In this document: positions 48,762 through 59,849 of the stretch, piece after piece
How positions within the stretch are numbered: position 1 is the first letter of the stretch
Layout: each line of letters begins with the position of its first letter
Assembly (NCBI RefSeq): GCF_000471905.2
Contig: NW_006495906.1
Span: forward strand, 173,320-237,319
Source: Amborella trichopoda
Lineage: Eukaryota; Streptophyta; Magnoliopsida; Amborellales; Amborellaceae
Length of the DNA stretch: 64,000 bases
Direction: 5' to 3'
Program-made: the position numbers and the translations under genes
Notes under the pieces: generated by a model
The model's database searches: none
The model's input: only the letters and a program-made list of their open reading frames with translations
Told to the model about the DNA's origin: nothing

Positions 48762-50334
48762 GATGTGTTGAGCCTCAAAACATAAAGACTCGAGGAGAAA
48801 CTAGCGAAACAAGTGTGATCCGATAAAGGGGTAGTAAGTCTCCAATGGGTGAGGACTTTGACATGATCCCTCCAAAAATTCTCTTCTCCCCCTAAATTAT
48901 CCACGGATGGACCCACGAATAATGCATCCCTACATCTAAGCATCCTAGTTACACCGTTATGTGAATCTCCTCGACGTTCACGTGGTCCTGTGGCTAGGAA
49001 GAAAAAAAATAAAAGCCAAAGGAAATTTTTGGAATGATTGTCCTTCTCGCTTCTCTTGCGGGGCAAGCAGTTTGAACGTATTTTTCAGCACCTTGGTCCC
49101 TGATAGGAAGTAGGTCAATAAGGCCTACAAAACAGTGGAAATTCCTGAAAGTCTCAGAATGGCCCCAGAATTGATCAATATCTTCATCAGCACTTCGAAA
49201 GACCACCTTCCAAGTTTCATCGCGATTAGACATGTCTAAGGCAGTGACTAAAACAAACAATTTTAGCAAAATCGGTCTCTAGCACCCTCAAATGGGCCTT
49301 GTAACGAGAGTCATACTTTTGATACGTCAAACAGCTATGGGACCACTGTCATTAGATCCAACACTGTCAAAAACCCCAATGGGTCAAGTTTCAGCTTAAT
49401 CAGGCACTCCAACACAAAGTTATAGGAAAAATACCGAAAAGGGATAGGTCGCACACTATTCCTATGTGGCCCCATTTTTACAGTCACGAGCAGTCACTTT
49501 CGGGGCCTATATCTCACTCGTTCCAAGCCGGATCACTCCCAATTTTGGTGAGCAAGTTCATGTCATCAAGACGACCAATTCGATATGTGGTACGCCCCGT
49601 GACGACGCCTGAGCAGAGAGAAAAACTAAATGAAAGTTGCTCATCCATGAAGGAAATTCAACAACAACACACCTCGTTCAAACAACCAGATCACGACGCT
49701 TTCATACTCGATCGATACAAAACTAATTGTATTATGTGTGTGAGGTCTGAGGCTATCTCTAATTTGAACCTCGTGAACGATGAACGGTTGGATTTCTCAC
49801 ATGAATGTGTCAAACATGCTTTAAATTCTAGTGGCCAGATGTTAAAATTCCTGTCAAAAACTCAAGACGACAAAATCCTCATCCGGACACGAAATCAAGC
49901 TACGTTTGTTGCAACGTAATCGTGACGACATGCTCGGTGTGATTCAATGAAGAAATCACAAAGAAACATTAAGGAACAAGCATAAAATATATCCAAAGTT
50001 TTCAAGATTCATCCAAAATTCAAGTCTCATGATCATAGCTAAAAAACATGATCTATGGCTCAAAGTTGGTATCAAAATGATCGTCATGCCGAGCCCTACA
50101 AGAAAACAATAATCTTTCGATCAAACGGGCATTAGAACGACCCCGGGTCAGCCACGAAAGATCACGCAAGTTCTCGGGCAGTAGCTGCGACTGTTCTGGA
50201 ATTCTACACATTGTTAGGCAAGGCAAAACAGCCCTTTTGCACCCATTTTTAAATTTTCTTTAAATTCAATTAAATTGTAATTATCTTCAATTCTAACTAA
50301 TTTTTTTACGTACACCCACGTTTTAGCCCAACTC

Positions 50335-50396
50335 TATATAAACATGCAAAGCTAAATTGTAAGGGGCTTCAGTTCATTTTTCATTGATTCAATAAA
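50335..50396 (+). promoter_or_regulatory. TATA box and polyadenylation signal, family A copy iii
   Basis: TATATAAA at 50335-50342 and AATAAA at 50391-50396, 56 bp apart. The matching pair in copy ii is in the inverted orientation, as expected because that LTR is inverted. Followed by the CT-rich tract from about 50430. Confidence 0.6.
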
Positions 50397-50429
50397 ATAT
50401 TCATTCTTGCTGAAGTTCTTGGGTACGTC

Positions 50430-51410
50430 TTGAAGAGAGAGAGAGGAGAGAGAAGAAAAGGGTTGGTACCCTTCAAGCAAGTAACTTTCTCTCTCCTCCC
50501 CTCTTTCTCTCTCCTCCTCTCTTTCTCTCTCCTCCCTTATTTTCTCCCCCTCTTTCTCTCTCCTCCCCTATGTCTCATCTCTATCTCTTTCTCTCTCCTC
50601 CCTTGTTTTTTATTCCTATCTCTATCTCTCTTCGTCTCGTCTCTATCTCCTCTTCTGAAGTCAATCGACGAAGTCTAGCACTGGTTGGGTTTCTCTCTCT
50701 CCTTCTCTTCTGAAGCCAGTCGGTGAAGCCTAGCGTCAGTTGGATTTCTCTCTCCTTTCTGTCACAGTCGACGATGCCTAGTGCCGGCTCGATCGCTCTC
50801 TCTTACTTTTCTTCCATCACAACCGGCATAAGCCAAGCGCCAGCTGGGTCTCTCTTTCTCTCTTCTTCTGACACACTTGGTAAGCCTAATGCCGATCGTG
50901 TTTTCTCTCTCTTCTTCTAACATAGCCAACGAAGCCTAGCACCGACTTTATTTTCTCTCTCTTCTTTTGACAATCGGTGAAGCCTAGCGTTGATTGCATT
51001 TTCTCTCTCTTCTACTCACAGTCGACGAAGCCTCGCACCGACTGCATTCTCTCTCTTCTTCTGACACAGTCGGTGAATCTTAGCACCGACTGTGATTTTT
51101 CTCTCTTCTTCAGGCACATTCGGTGAAGCCTAACGTCGACTGCATCTTCTCTCACCTCTTCTTTATGTAACACAGTCGATGAAAACTAGCACCGACTACA
51201 TTTTATCTCTCTTCCTTCTAACACAGTCGACATTGCCTAGTGCCGACTTCGTCTTCCTTCCCTCTCTCTCTTTTATTCTCCGGCCTTTAATACTCTTCTC
51301 TTCCATTCTTCTCCCTCCCTCCTTCTGTTCCCTTCTTGTCTTGCTTCACTTCTTATTCTTTCTTCATAACCATCATTTTGTTACTCTTTCATTCGACTAA
51401 GAGGGATTGA
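50430..51410 (+). repeat. Polypyrimidine tract with ~10 hairpin words, family A copy iii
   Basis: After about 200 bp of nearly pure CT sequence, words such as CAGTCGGTGAAGCCTAGC followed by ACCGACTG recur every 45-65 bp from 50655 to 51250. 51067-51092 is CAGTCGGTG-aatcttag-CACCGACTG, a perfect 9 bp stem. Both arms vary between units. Compensating changes are hinted at (GTCGAC...GTCGAC and TCGGTG...CACCGA forms both occur). Confidence 0.85.
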
Positions 51411-52057
51411 GGTTAGCCTCACATGGTAGTCATGTCGTTTAACCGTAATGTTGTTGTGCCAGGATTACTTGGCCCGCTTTGTTGCCACGACAAACTAACC
51501 ATCGTTCCTAGCTAATTGGTACTGGTAATGACGTCTAGTAGTAATCATGTAAGCCGGTCTTAGTTACCGAGCCCATTTTACTATCACGTCAGGCCAATTA
51601 TTTATCAGCTTAGTCACCGCTCTGATCCTCGCACTTAGTCAAATTCTTCTCTCCCCCATATTTCTTCTCTTATTTTCCTTTTTGAATGCGCATGCTTGTG
51701 TACATTCATCAAAGAGGAAAAGGGTGAGGTCTGACCCACCTGTCTTATAACCTTTGCCACATGTGTGTGATTGCCAAAAACAAGAAGAATACAAGCTAAG
51801 GGAGGCGATTCTGAACCAGTTTTATTACTGAGGTGCTTTTTTAGTAATCTAAAAGGGTGCCCATGCGAGCCAGCCCAAGTAAATCCCAAACCCACCTTAA
51901 ATTCCTCTCTCACCAGTTGGTAACACCTGCCCCCGTTGTCGAACGAGGTTCCCGAGAGAGCGATCACAAAAACGTCCCTAGTCTTCCCTCAAAACTCAAG
52001 ACTCGTACCGCCCGATCCCTAAATAGATCCGGAGGGCGAGATCGAGGCACCTAACCA
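51411..52057 (+). other. Conserved terminal part of family A LTR
   Basis: Non-coding. Matches, inverted, 33286-33990 and 20432-20890 in the order: GCACAACAACA region, CCACATGTGTGTG or similar, GGCGATTCNGAACC, GGGCGCCCATGC-like, TTCCTCTCTCA and GAGAGCGATC, ending in GGCGAGATCGAGGCACC. This gives the best-conserved diagnostic end of the family. Confidence 0.7.
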
Positions 52058-52169
52058 CATCTAGGGACTGATGATCACATTAATTCCACTATGGACCCTT
52101 CAGCAGGTAATTTCTTACCGAAAGGGTGAGTCACCATTGAGCAATCTATGGAGCTCACCTAGGAAATCT

Positions 52170-53233
52170 CTATGGAGGAAATAAGAGAGTGCATATGGGA
52201 CATGAAAGAGGAGCGGGTGTTGGTTTTAGAAATTCAGTTGGGAGATTATTAAGAATGAGCTTAAAGCTTTTTTTGGAAAGGCCAAGTTCCTGAAAGAGAT
52301 AAACTCTACTTTCATTTTCTTGGTTCCTAAATTTCATGTCCAACGACTATGAAAGAGTTTTGGCCTATTGGGTTGCGTAATGTGGTCTATAAAATTATCA
52401 GCAAAATTATTTCTTACAGACAAAGGAAGGTATTAGATAGTATCATTCGTTTGTGCCAGGAAGCTTTCCATAAAAGTAGATTGATAACTGATAATGTTCT
52501 TATGGCTAATGAGCTTATTTCCATATGCCATAGAGCTTCTGTCAGACCGAAAATGTGCTTCCAGTTGGAATTTAGCAACGTATATGATAGATTGTCCTGG
52601 ACGTTCATAATTGATAGACTTCATTCATTGGGATTTCCAGCTATATTTGTTTCTTGGGTTCAGTTATGCATCTCTACTCCTTCATTTTCTATTATGCATA
52701 ATGGTTCTCCTGTGGGTTTTTTCAGAGGCAAGCGTGTTATTCGTCAGGGTGATCCACTGTCGCTATGTTTATTTCTTTTAGTGATGGATTATCTTAGTTG
52801 GATGCTTGATGAGTATTTTCTCAATAAGTCCCTCCCTTTGGCCTTTCCTTCTGGTAGCAATTATGGGGTCAATCATCTTCTTTATGTGGATGATGCTCTT
52901 ATCTTTTGTGGTTCCACTGATCAAGGAGCTTCCTCTATGAGGTGTATTTTGGATGAGTTCTGCAAGGTCACTAGCCAGAAAATAAATGACAATAAAAGCA
53001 AGGCTATATTCTTTGGTGTTCCTGATTATGTGAAAACTCATATTTTGAGCCTATTACAGTTTGGAGTAGGCGAATTGTTTGTCAGATATTTGGGGTTTCC
53101 TTTATTATATGGATCCTTGAGGCATTCACATTGTCAAAGCTTAATTGGGAAGATATTTGGTAAGATTCACTCATGGCAAGCATTATATCCCTCTCTTTTG
53201 GTGGACACTTACATTTTCTCAAGTTTGTTTTAA
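52170..53233 (+). pseudogene. LINE ORF2 reverse transcriptase
   Basis: 52349-53233 is open for 294 codons. It reads EFWPIGLRNVVYKIISKIIS, CFQLEFSNVYDRLSW, FSIMHNGSPVGFF, IRQGDPLSLCLFLLVMDYLS and LLYVDDALIFCG, the ordered RT motifs of plant L1-type elements. The YVDD catalytic box is intact; the first catalytic Asp region reads LEFSNVYDR where LDMSKAYDR is usual, so that Asp is lost. The N-terminal RT part (52170-52348) is recognisable (EEIRECIWDMKEE) but broken by stops. The frame ends at 53233. Confidence 0.88.
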
Positions 53234-53559
53234 GCGATTCAGCTATTTACTGGTTGCTTTCCTTTAATCGTCTGAAGTGTACTTATAACATCATTAAGAG
53301 GTTGCAACGCAACTTCCTGTGGGTTGCTGCTACATAAAATAGGGGATTGCATCTAGTTAATTGGAGCATGTTGTGCCTGAAATGAGAGTAGGGGGGACTA
53401 GGACTTCATAATGTTTTGGATTTCAACCTGGTTGGTCTGATGAAATTGGGATGAACAATCATTTCAAACCCATCTTCTCTACTCGTAAAGTTCTTCAAAC
53501 ACAGGTATTTCTGCAATACCACAGTTTGGAATTCCAAGTCAAGACTATGCTCGCATGCA

Positions 53560-54000
53560 TGGAGAGGTATAGTTTTGGAAATTAATAGACTGCAATTTAA
53601 TGTTAGATGGTCGGTTAGTAATGGAAGGCATATTGACTTCTGGAATGACTTGTGCTTATCTGAACAGTCGTTGTTGGAGATCTATGACACAAAAATTATA
53701 TTGGATACTGATTCCTCAGTCGTAGTCAAGGTGTCTGACTTCCTGGAAGGTGCACCTCTGAGATGGAACCTTTCTTCATCTTTTTCTATCTCTCTCTCAC
53801 AGGAAGTTTCTTCTCATGTTCTGCCTATCCATCCACTTGAAGATTGACTTGTCTGGATACATGAGACGAATGGTCTTCTCTCGGTTAGAAGAGCTTGGGA
53901 ATACATTCGAAGAGATGTTCTTGTAAAATCTTCTTTCAAAGTCTTATGGTGCTCGCCATCTCTTCTTAGGGTGAATAGTTCACCTAGCTAGCTTTATATT
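53560..54000 (+). pseudogene. LINE ORF2 region between RT and RNase H (zf-RVT-like)
   Basis: 53575-53847 reads VRWSVSNGRHIDFWNDLCLS, then SVVVKVSDFLEGAPLRWNLS, the layout that precedes the zf-RVT segment in plant LINE ORF2. Reading continues with WIHETNGLLSVRRAWEY after a stop. The Cys/His part is not clearly preserved. Confidence 0.65.
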
Positions 54001-54499
54001 CAAGGTTACCTACTTCATCACTATTACAATTGACTATTACAATTGAGGGGCCTATATTTAACCTCTATATGTTCCTTCTGCTCCTAGGAGCAGGAGTTTT
54101 CAAATCATATAATTGTCCAATGCCCATATTCAAAACTTATCTAGAGGTCCATTCTTTGTATATTTGGGAAGTGCTTTCCCCTTAAGCAACTACAGGGACC
54201 TTGATGATCAAATAGGTTAAATTCAAATTTCGATCCACAGGCATGTAATTTGTTTAGAATTGTGTTCTTATTACTATTTGGAGGCTTTGGTTGGAGAGGA
54301 ACTCTCGGGTCCATGGTGGAGGGAGTACACCTAGGGAGCAGCTCCTATGACATAGTTTTCATTGGGTTAGATCGCAGGCAAAGTCCACAATTGGGCTTTT
54401 CATTCCTCTGAATTTCATATAGCTTCTAACCTTAACCTTCATTGGAGTCTAGTACCTCCCCATGTTCATATTCATGTGGCATGGTTGCCTCCACGTTTA

Positions 54500-54895
54500 G
54501 GTTTTTTTCAAGCTTAACATTGATGGGGCTTCAATGCGGAACCACGTAGCGCTGGATGTGGGGGTATCACTAGAAATGATGCAGGTGGTTTCATTACGGC
54601 TTTTACAGCACCCTTGGGTATTATTTCTAATAACACAGCTGAATTTCATGCACTTGGGAAAGGAATTTCCCTAGCAAAGGAATTGAAATGTGTACCTCTT
54701 GTTATTGAGAGTAATTTCAAACTTCTTGTTGATTCTATGAATCATCACCGAAGGGCTCCTTGGAGATTGAGTATACTTTTGGTGAATTGTAAATCTAAGC
54801 TTGTATCTTTTGCGGATCAACAATGGAACATTCAACATGCTTATAGGGAGACAAAATGGCCACAGATTCGCCAATGTAGCAGTTTTTATGAATGA
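54500..54895 (+). pseudogene. LINE ORF2 RNase H domain
   Basis: 54505-54540 gives KLNIDGAS, the start of a plant RNase H (RVT_3). After a frameshift, 54614-54895 gives NTAEFHALGKGISLAKEL, VIESNFKLLVDSMNHH and RAPWRLSILLVNCKSKLVSF. A catalytic Asp is changed in IESNFK (usually IESDS). An RNase H of this type is common in plant L1 elements. Confidence 0.82.
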
Positions 54896-55030
54896 AGCAA
54901 CGGTGTGGTGTGCTCATCCCTTAGATTTTGTAACGCCTTCCATTTTATTCGATGTTGCTAGTATGCCCTTGCCAAGGCTTGTATAAAATATGCTCATGTA
55001 GCAAATTTGTTTTCTTAATAAATTCACCCC

Positions 55031-55055
55031 AAAAAAAAAAGAATTTTAAAATTTG
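55031..55055 (+). other. LINE A tail and 3' target duplication
   Basis: Ten A at 55031-55040 end the LINE, about 13 bp after AATAAA at 55018-55023. GAATTTTAAAATTTG at 55041-55055 resembles the 15-mer before the LINE start (30828-30842) at 11 of 15 positions. Confidence 0.65.
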
Positions 55056-55224
55056 TGTCGTTGTGCACTTCCCAATTTATAAAATAAACATTGTACATTT
55101 TTCATTTATTGTTGGATAAATCTTTACAATCAATAGATTACAACCACTTGTATCCTCTACAAATACCCCAGGTTTGGGTAATACAAAGCATTGGAAATGG
55201 CTTCATTGATATTGCTCCAAAACA
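55056..55224 (+). repeat. Second part of copia 3' LTR
   Basis: Contains GTTGGATAAATCTTTACAA, CTTGTATCCTC and GGGTAATACAAAGCATTGG, matching 17076-17170 of the 5' LTR, and ends GCTCCAAAACA at 55224. Together with 30800-30842 this gives about 227 bp with the duplicated 15-mer. Confidence 0.75.
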
Positions 55225-58200
55225 TAGACAAAAAAAACATTTATTAATAATTTTTTGGCCTCGATGGACAGGGTAAATACTCTCTCCATCCCCCACGGTT
55301 CTTACTAAATGGCCCTCGTAGTGGTCTTTATTTTTTCTCTCTCTCTAACTTCTCAACAAAAAAACTCGCCCCACCGTACAAAGCCTCGCCAACTTCCTCC
55401 CACTTCCTCCAGCGCATACGATTTTAACTCTCGCAAAAGCCGTGCAAATATCACCTCTCATCCGTCTATCCCATTTATTGACCTTAACTTACCCTATTTC
55501 TCAAAAGGCTCTTGGGTAGACCTCCGCAGACTCCCAGTAACAATGGACCACCAAACTTTATCTAATCCCATTAGATATAAACTTTCATTAGATATAAACC
55601 ACCAACTTTATATAATCGTAATCTAATCACATTAGATATACCACCAATTTTACGAGGCTCATCTTTGAACGAGTTTTTCAAGACCCCGATTGGTGGGCTG
55701 GATTATTTACTTAGGGATTTGTGTCAAATTGTTGGATCAGAGATCTACATAAGATGGGACTTAATAAAATATTAAATAAATTTAAAAAGCAAAAAATCCC
55801 AAAAAAGTTAATAGGATAAATTCTACATTGTTTATCCTCCTCCATGAACTTGCTATGTTCGTGGTGGTTTATTAAACGGATCCGCAATGGACAACGTTGT
55901 CCGTTGCAGTTCTGCGTGAATTTTTTAACTGCCAAAGATCTAGTATGTTCGTGACGGTACCACCAAAGACATGTTAGATCCGTGGTGGTCAAAAAATGGA
56001 TGCCACCCGATTTTTTAGACAATGATGAGCCTATGAGCAAAAACATTGTTCGTTATCTCCCATAAGCTTTACGTAGATGCTTCCTTTAATAAATAAATAA
56101 ATATGTAAAAAAGGTTTCGAGGGAAATTGGACTAGGACTCGTGCCCTCTAAAATTGAGTTCATTACGTACTAATCCCCACCCAAATCCAGATTATGGATC
56201 AATTATCTTCGGTCCTTACTAATCCCACCCAAATCCAGATTATGGATCAGATATCTTCTCCAGGCTTTAAAATAGCGGAGATACGATGCTGAAAGAGGGC
56301 AGGCGTTCTAGATGCCTTCTTCCTTGTCCATGTCTCAAATTGGAGGAATAGAGATTCGAAAGGCATTGCATTTGTCAAACAATGTCATTGTACCAAGAGA
56401 GAGAAAGAGAGGGCGCGCATAGAGGGAGGGGTAGGGCCTGGAAGAAAGAGAGAGATTGACAACATCTGCATGCAATGATGTTGATGATGATGAAGAATGG
56501 AAAAAATATGATGTGGATTGCAGTAGGGAGCAGCTTTGGGCATGATGCCATCACAAAGCCAAAAGCATCATTGCCAATCTAATCTAGCAGGAGAGAATTT
56601 TTGGCTTATAATATATAGAGAGAGAGAGAGAAATATTTTGCTTAAATATTTGTATCGAAGAGAAACCAACAATAACAAAACGAGGACGGAAAAAAGTGAT
56701 GATGGCATGTGACGGAACAGCCTTTGGTCTACCAAAGAAATCTACTGCACTCTCAACCAGAAAACAGACTCGCCTCCCAACACTCAATTAAAAAATAAAA
56801 ATAATAAGAAAAAAAAACAGAAATCCTTTCACCTTCCAAAACCAAACAAACATCTAATGCGCATATTTGGGGAACCATTCCTTCTCTTTCTCTCTCCACC
56901 CCACACCCATGGATGGTTCCTTTGGCTTCTTCTTCTTCCCCTTAAGAATGGCTTTAGACACGAACCTTTTTTTCTACACACATGCATCTATGGATGATAT
57001 ATCATGTACATGGCCACTATCTGCGATCTAAAATAATATTCTGACCTTAGAAAAAAAGATGAATTATTTGGCTGGATCCTTTAGTTTCCAGAATCATGAC
57101 AGAAACGGTTGAGGATCACTGCTTAATTATTTCAAATGTGAGCGAGAATGAGACCCTTAGCCAAAAAAACTCACTAGTAAAGAATATGCAATCTGGACGC
57201 ATATGACACATTTTTCCCTCTTCTATGCTTTATTGGTTTACCAGAAACTACTTCAACAACATGTACACTTTTTTTGTTTCTTGAGTTAAAAATCCAGAAA
57301 TAAATTTGAAAAATATGGATCTCTCCAAAAAAAAATTCAATCTTTTAGGTAGCTTTTTCTTGGAGTTTAATAAGTGCATAGTATACGCTCCTGAGGCAGT
57401 ACACTGCAGGCAATCAGTGAACATGGGTTTGCTTCTCCCTGAAATATCATCTCTCTCTTGCTTGGGGAGGGTGAAGAGGAAGGGGGTCAGTGAAAGAGAC
57501 AAAAGGGCGCGCAGGAAAAGACAGAAGAAGGAACCTTATAAATATAAAAAGGAGAGGAAAGCAGAGAAGGTAAAAAACAAAAGGAAAAGAGGAAAAAAGA
57601 AAAGGAGGTGAAGATTCTTTTTTAGAAACTTAAATCTATCCAATCATGTTTTTGCTCTGCACCACACCACTATTTGAGTTCGCTTTCTGAGAAACGCCTG
57701 CAAATAGTACCCGCCGGATTTTGGAGTTTTGCGTTTGTTTAATATTATTATAGTTTTTTGAATGCATTTGGCGGTGGTCATGTGAGGAGGGAGAAGAGAT
57801 GGAGAAGGGCGTGGTGCTGGAGATTTAATAAGAATAGAATCTTCTTGGTTTGGAGACCCGCTGGGGTTTTGCAGGATCGGTTGAAAAACATGTGGGGTCT
57901 CTCTCTTCTTTCGTTTAAACCCGTTGTCTCATGAATGAGAATATCCAAAATAGCCCTGCTTGGATTCCCCACTAATGTTGGTTTATTATCTGCATATTTA
58001 ATTCCGAGAGTACTTGAACCGAATGTTCATCTCTCACATTGCCTTTTCTTGCGCAAAACTTTATTGTCTACTGAATTTAAACAATGCCAAGGGAATTCCA
58101 GTCTACAAAAGATTAGTGTTCTAAAATTGTTTTTTGGGTTTTCGTTTTTCTAGAACGAAGAAGGTAAACACTTTTGGAACGTCGAATTTAAAATAAAAAA

Positions 58201-59840
58201 GAAAAGAAAAGAAAGTTTATTCTCGAAAATGTTTAAATGCAAAGGGACTGCTTATTTGTTTCACGTGAAAAGAGAGACTGCATTTTGAAAATGTTGGGAG
58301 TTCAAGGACTATCAATCTTGGAGGAGCGTCCCATAGCTTTATCGATGAAACAATAAAGTTAGATTGAACTCCTTTTTATTTTTACTTTTCCAAACTTTTC
58401 CTTGTATTTTCGCAATTGCTTAAGATTTTTTGCGCCCTTTCTCACTCAATCATGCAGAAAGGCAAATTTAAAAGACTAAAGTTGCCAACAAGACTTGAGA
58501 AATAAAACACGAAAAATATTTCGTCAAAAGCCGTGGTGTTGATATTTTACATTCAAGAGCACTAAATTCATTAGCATTTATATGAAAACAAAAGGAAACT
58601 ATACAACATCCACACTTCCATTGTTTTTTTCTAACAATCAAAAACAAAAAACAAAAAAGTACGTTTAATTGCTCCTTTTCTAGAGAGAAACAAATGTTCA
58701 TAAAAAAAACAAAAGAGGACCCAAAAGTATTAGAGAGCGCATTGCGAAAAGAATAATCGCATTGAAATAAAGAAAATTGCTTCATAAGCGAGTGGGCGCA
58801 AGAGCCCTCTGACTTACAAACATCCATCCTGAAGATGGATGTTATTTAAAGTGTATTGTTCATAAATAAGATATGCATGATTCACAAAAAATACTCAAAA
58901 CTTATATTTTTAATTTTAAAAAGTTTATTTTTTTTAATGTTTATGATCATCGTGGCCTAGATGATGAATCTACAAAAAAAAAAAAATAAATAAAAAAATT
59001 TTAGTGGGGGGCCGCATTTGTAGATATGAGTTTGACGGACTTGTTAAGACCCATTCTTGAAATAATTTAGAATAAAGATCACGAGAGTCACATAGAAGAA
59101 ACCTACCAATTCTGACACGCTGCCAGAGTAGAAGAACGATAAAGGGAAGAAATATAAGAGATGGGTTGGCCGGGGGAATGCTTGCGTGAGAGTGGTGATT
59201 TTTTAGCCTTGTTTCTTTCTTTCTTTTTTTCTTGTTTTTTCTTTTTCTTTTCAATATAAGGAATAAAAATATAAATGAAAATATGAGGACTTGAAGCTGA
59301 CGCCGGTTGGGTTGAGATCTTATTCTAAGCCTTGTCATGAGTGGCTCGGCTCGTTTCCATGAACTTGGTCCATCAGGCTATTGTGCGTCACTCTAATCAC
59401 CTTAATCTCCTTACGAAATGCCCAACTAGTCCCAGGCTTTTGGAAAATGACGAAAAGAGTGATGAGATTATTTCTTTCAAAACAGTGATTTAAAAATGAG
59501 TGGTTCAATCTGGAATCGGACGATCCAGAGCAGAAATTGTCATGCTCATTCTGGATACGGTAAAACATCGGGATTCGGTCGATTCAGAATAATAGACTTG
59601 CTGATATTTTCGCAGAATTCTGACGATTTTTCACTGAGTCTGACTAATTCTTTACCTATTCTGACTTATTCTTCATCGAGTCAAGCGAAAAAAAAGGATG
59701 GATAGTTTTTTCTTGAATTATTTTTAAAAAATTGGGATAAAAATTATCGATTCCTCCTATTCTTCGGATCTGAACCACATATTCTCCCGATCCAACAAGA
59801 GTACGGGTGTGACGGATTCGAGTCACCAATCTGTTTTTTT
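55225..59840. other. AT-rich intergenic DNA, no gene supported
   Basis: Possible older host sequence. It contains short GA runs (56394-56450, 56616-56632), a GATGATGTT run near 56480, TTAGATATA words at 55570-55640, and A/T homopolymers. The longest open frames (57306-57611, Lys/Arg-rich tail; 58468-58827 minus; 58970-59338 minus) have no recognisable domain, no start context of note and no codon bias that I could see. Splice-site and small RNA genes cannot be excluded by eye. Confidence 0.5.
55884..55907. other. 24 bp near-perfect palindrome
   Basis: GCAATGGACAAC followed by GTTGTCCGTTGC, one mismatched pair. It is flanked by two TATGTTCGTG words (55852-55861 and 55945-55954). No function can be assigned. 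Confidence 0.6.
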
Positions 59841-59849
59841 AAACAATGT

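Larger units (their letters stand above)
48766..52057 (+). mobile_element. Family A LTR (copy iii), ~3.29 kb
   Basis: Proposed ends are TGTTGAGCC at 48766 and GCACCTAACCA at 52057; the latter is the complement of the shared family A terminus. TATATAAA at 50335 and AATAAA at 50391 read plus. LINE sequence resumes at 52058. Left flank CGATG and right flank CATCT do not match, so it is not a simple solo LTR. The adjacent gag remnant is on the minus strand, which would make this a 5' LTR only if read minus. Sense direction is therefore not settled. The left edge is less certain than the right. Confidence 0.7.
30843..55040 (+). mobile_element. L1-type LINE inside copia 3' LTR, split by an 18.8 kb block
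   Basis: ORF1 (DUF4283 and zinc knuckle) lies at 30848-33074, the start of the ORF2 endonuclease at 33083-33285, reverse transcriptase at 52170-53233, a zf-RVT-like stretch at 53560-54000, RNase H at 54500-54895, and a short A tail at 55031-55040. The pieces sum to about 5.4 kb. The missing part of the endonuclease and the linker to RT suggests a ~1 kb deletion when or after the block 33286-52057 arose. The flanking 15-mers GAAATTCAAATCTTG (30828-30842) and GAATTTTAAAATTTG (55041-55055) agree at 11 of 15 positions, a plausible decayed target duplication. Confidence 0.85.
16997..55224 (+). mobile_element. Ty1/copia element dispersed over 38 kb by nested insertions
   Basis: Copia pieces at 16997-20431, 22561-23961, 30443-30842 and 55056-55224 follow one another in the right order: LTR, PBS, gag, protease, integrase, RT, RNase H, polypurine tract, LTR. 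They sum to about 5.4 kb, the usual length of a copia element. Three insertion boundaries show target duplications (CTTCC, ACTAT and a degenerate 15-mer). The coding region has many stops, and the RT catalytic motif reads YGDN instead of YVDD, so the element is dead. No clear target duplication was found for copia itself; GATCT and TAGAC flank the proposed ends. This is the oldest insertion in the nest. Confidence 0.85.

Noticed and set aside
56250-57000. Possible microRNA or gene 5' region with GA runs
   Set aside because: No match to a known plant microRNA was recognised and no clear foldback of proper length was seen.
57306-57611. 101-codon ORF with Lys/Arg-rich tail
   Set aside because: Its tail comes from an A/G-rich stretch. 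No family recognised and no supporting context.
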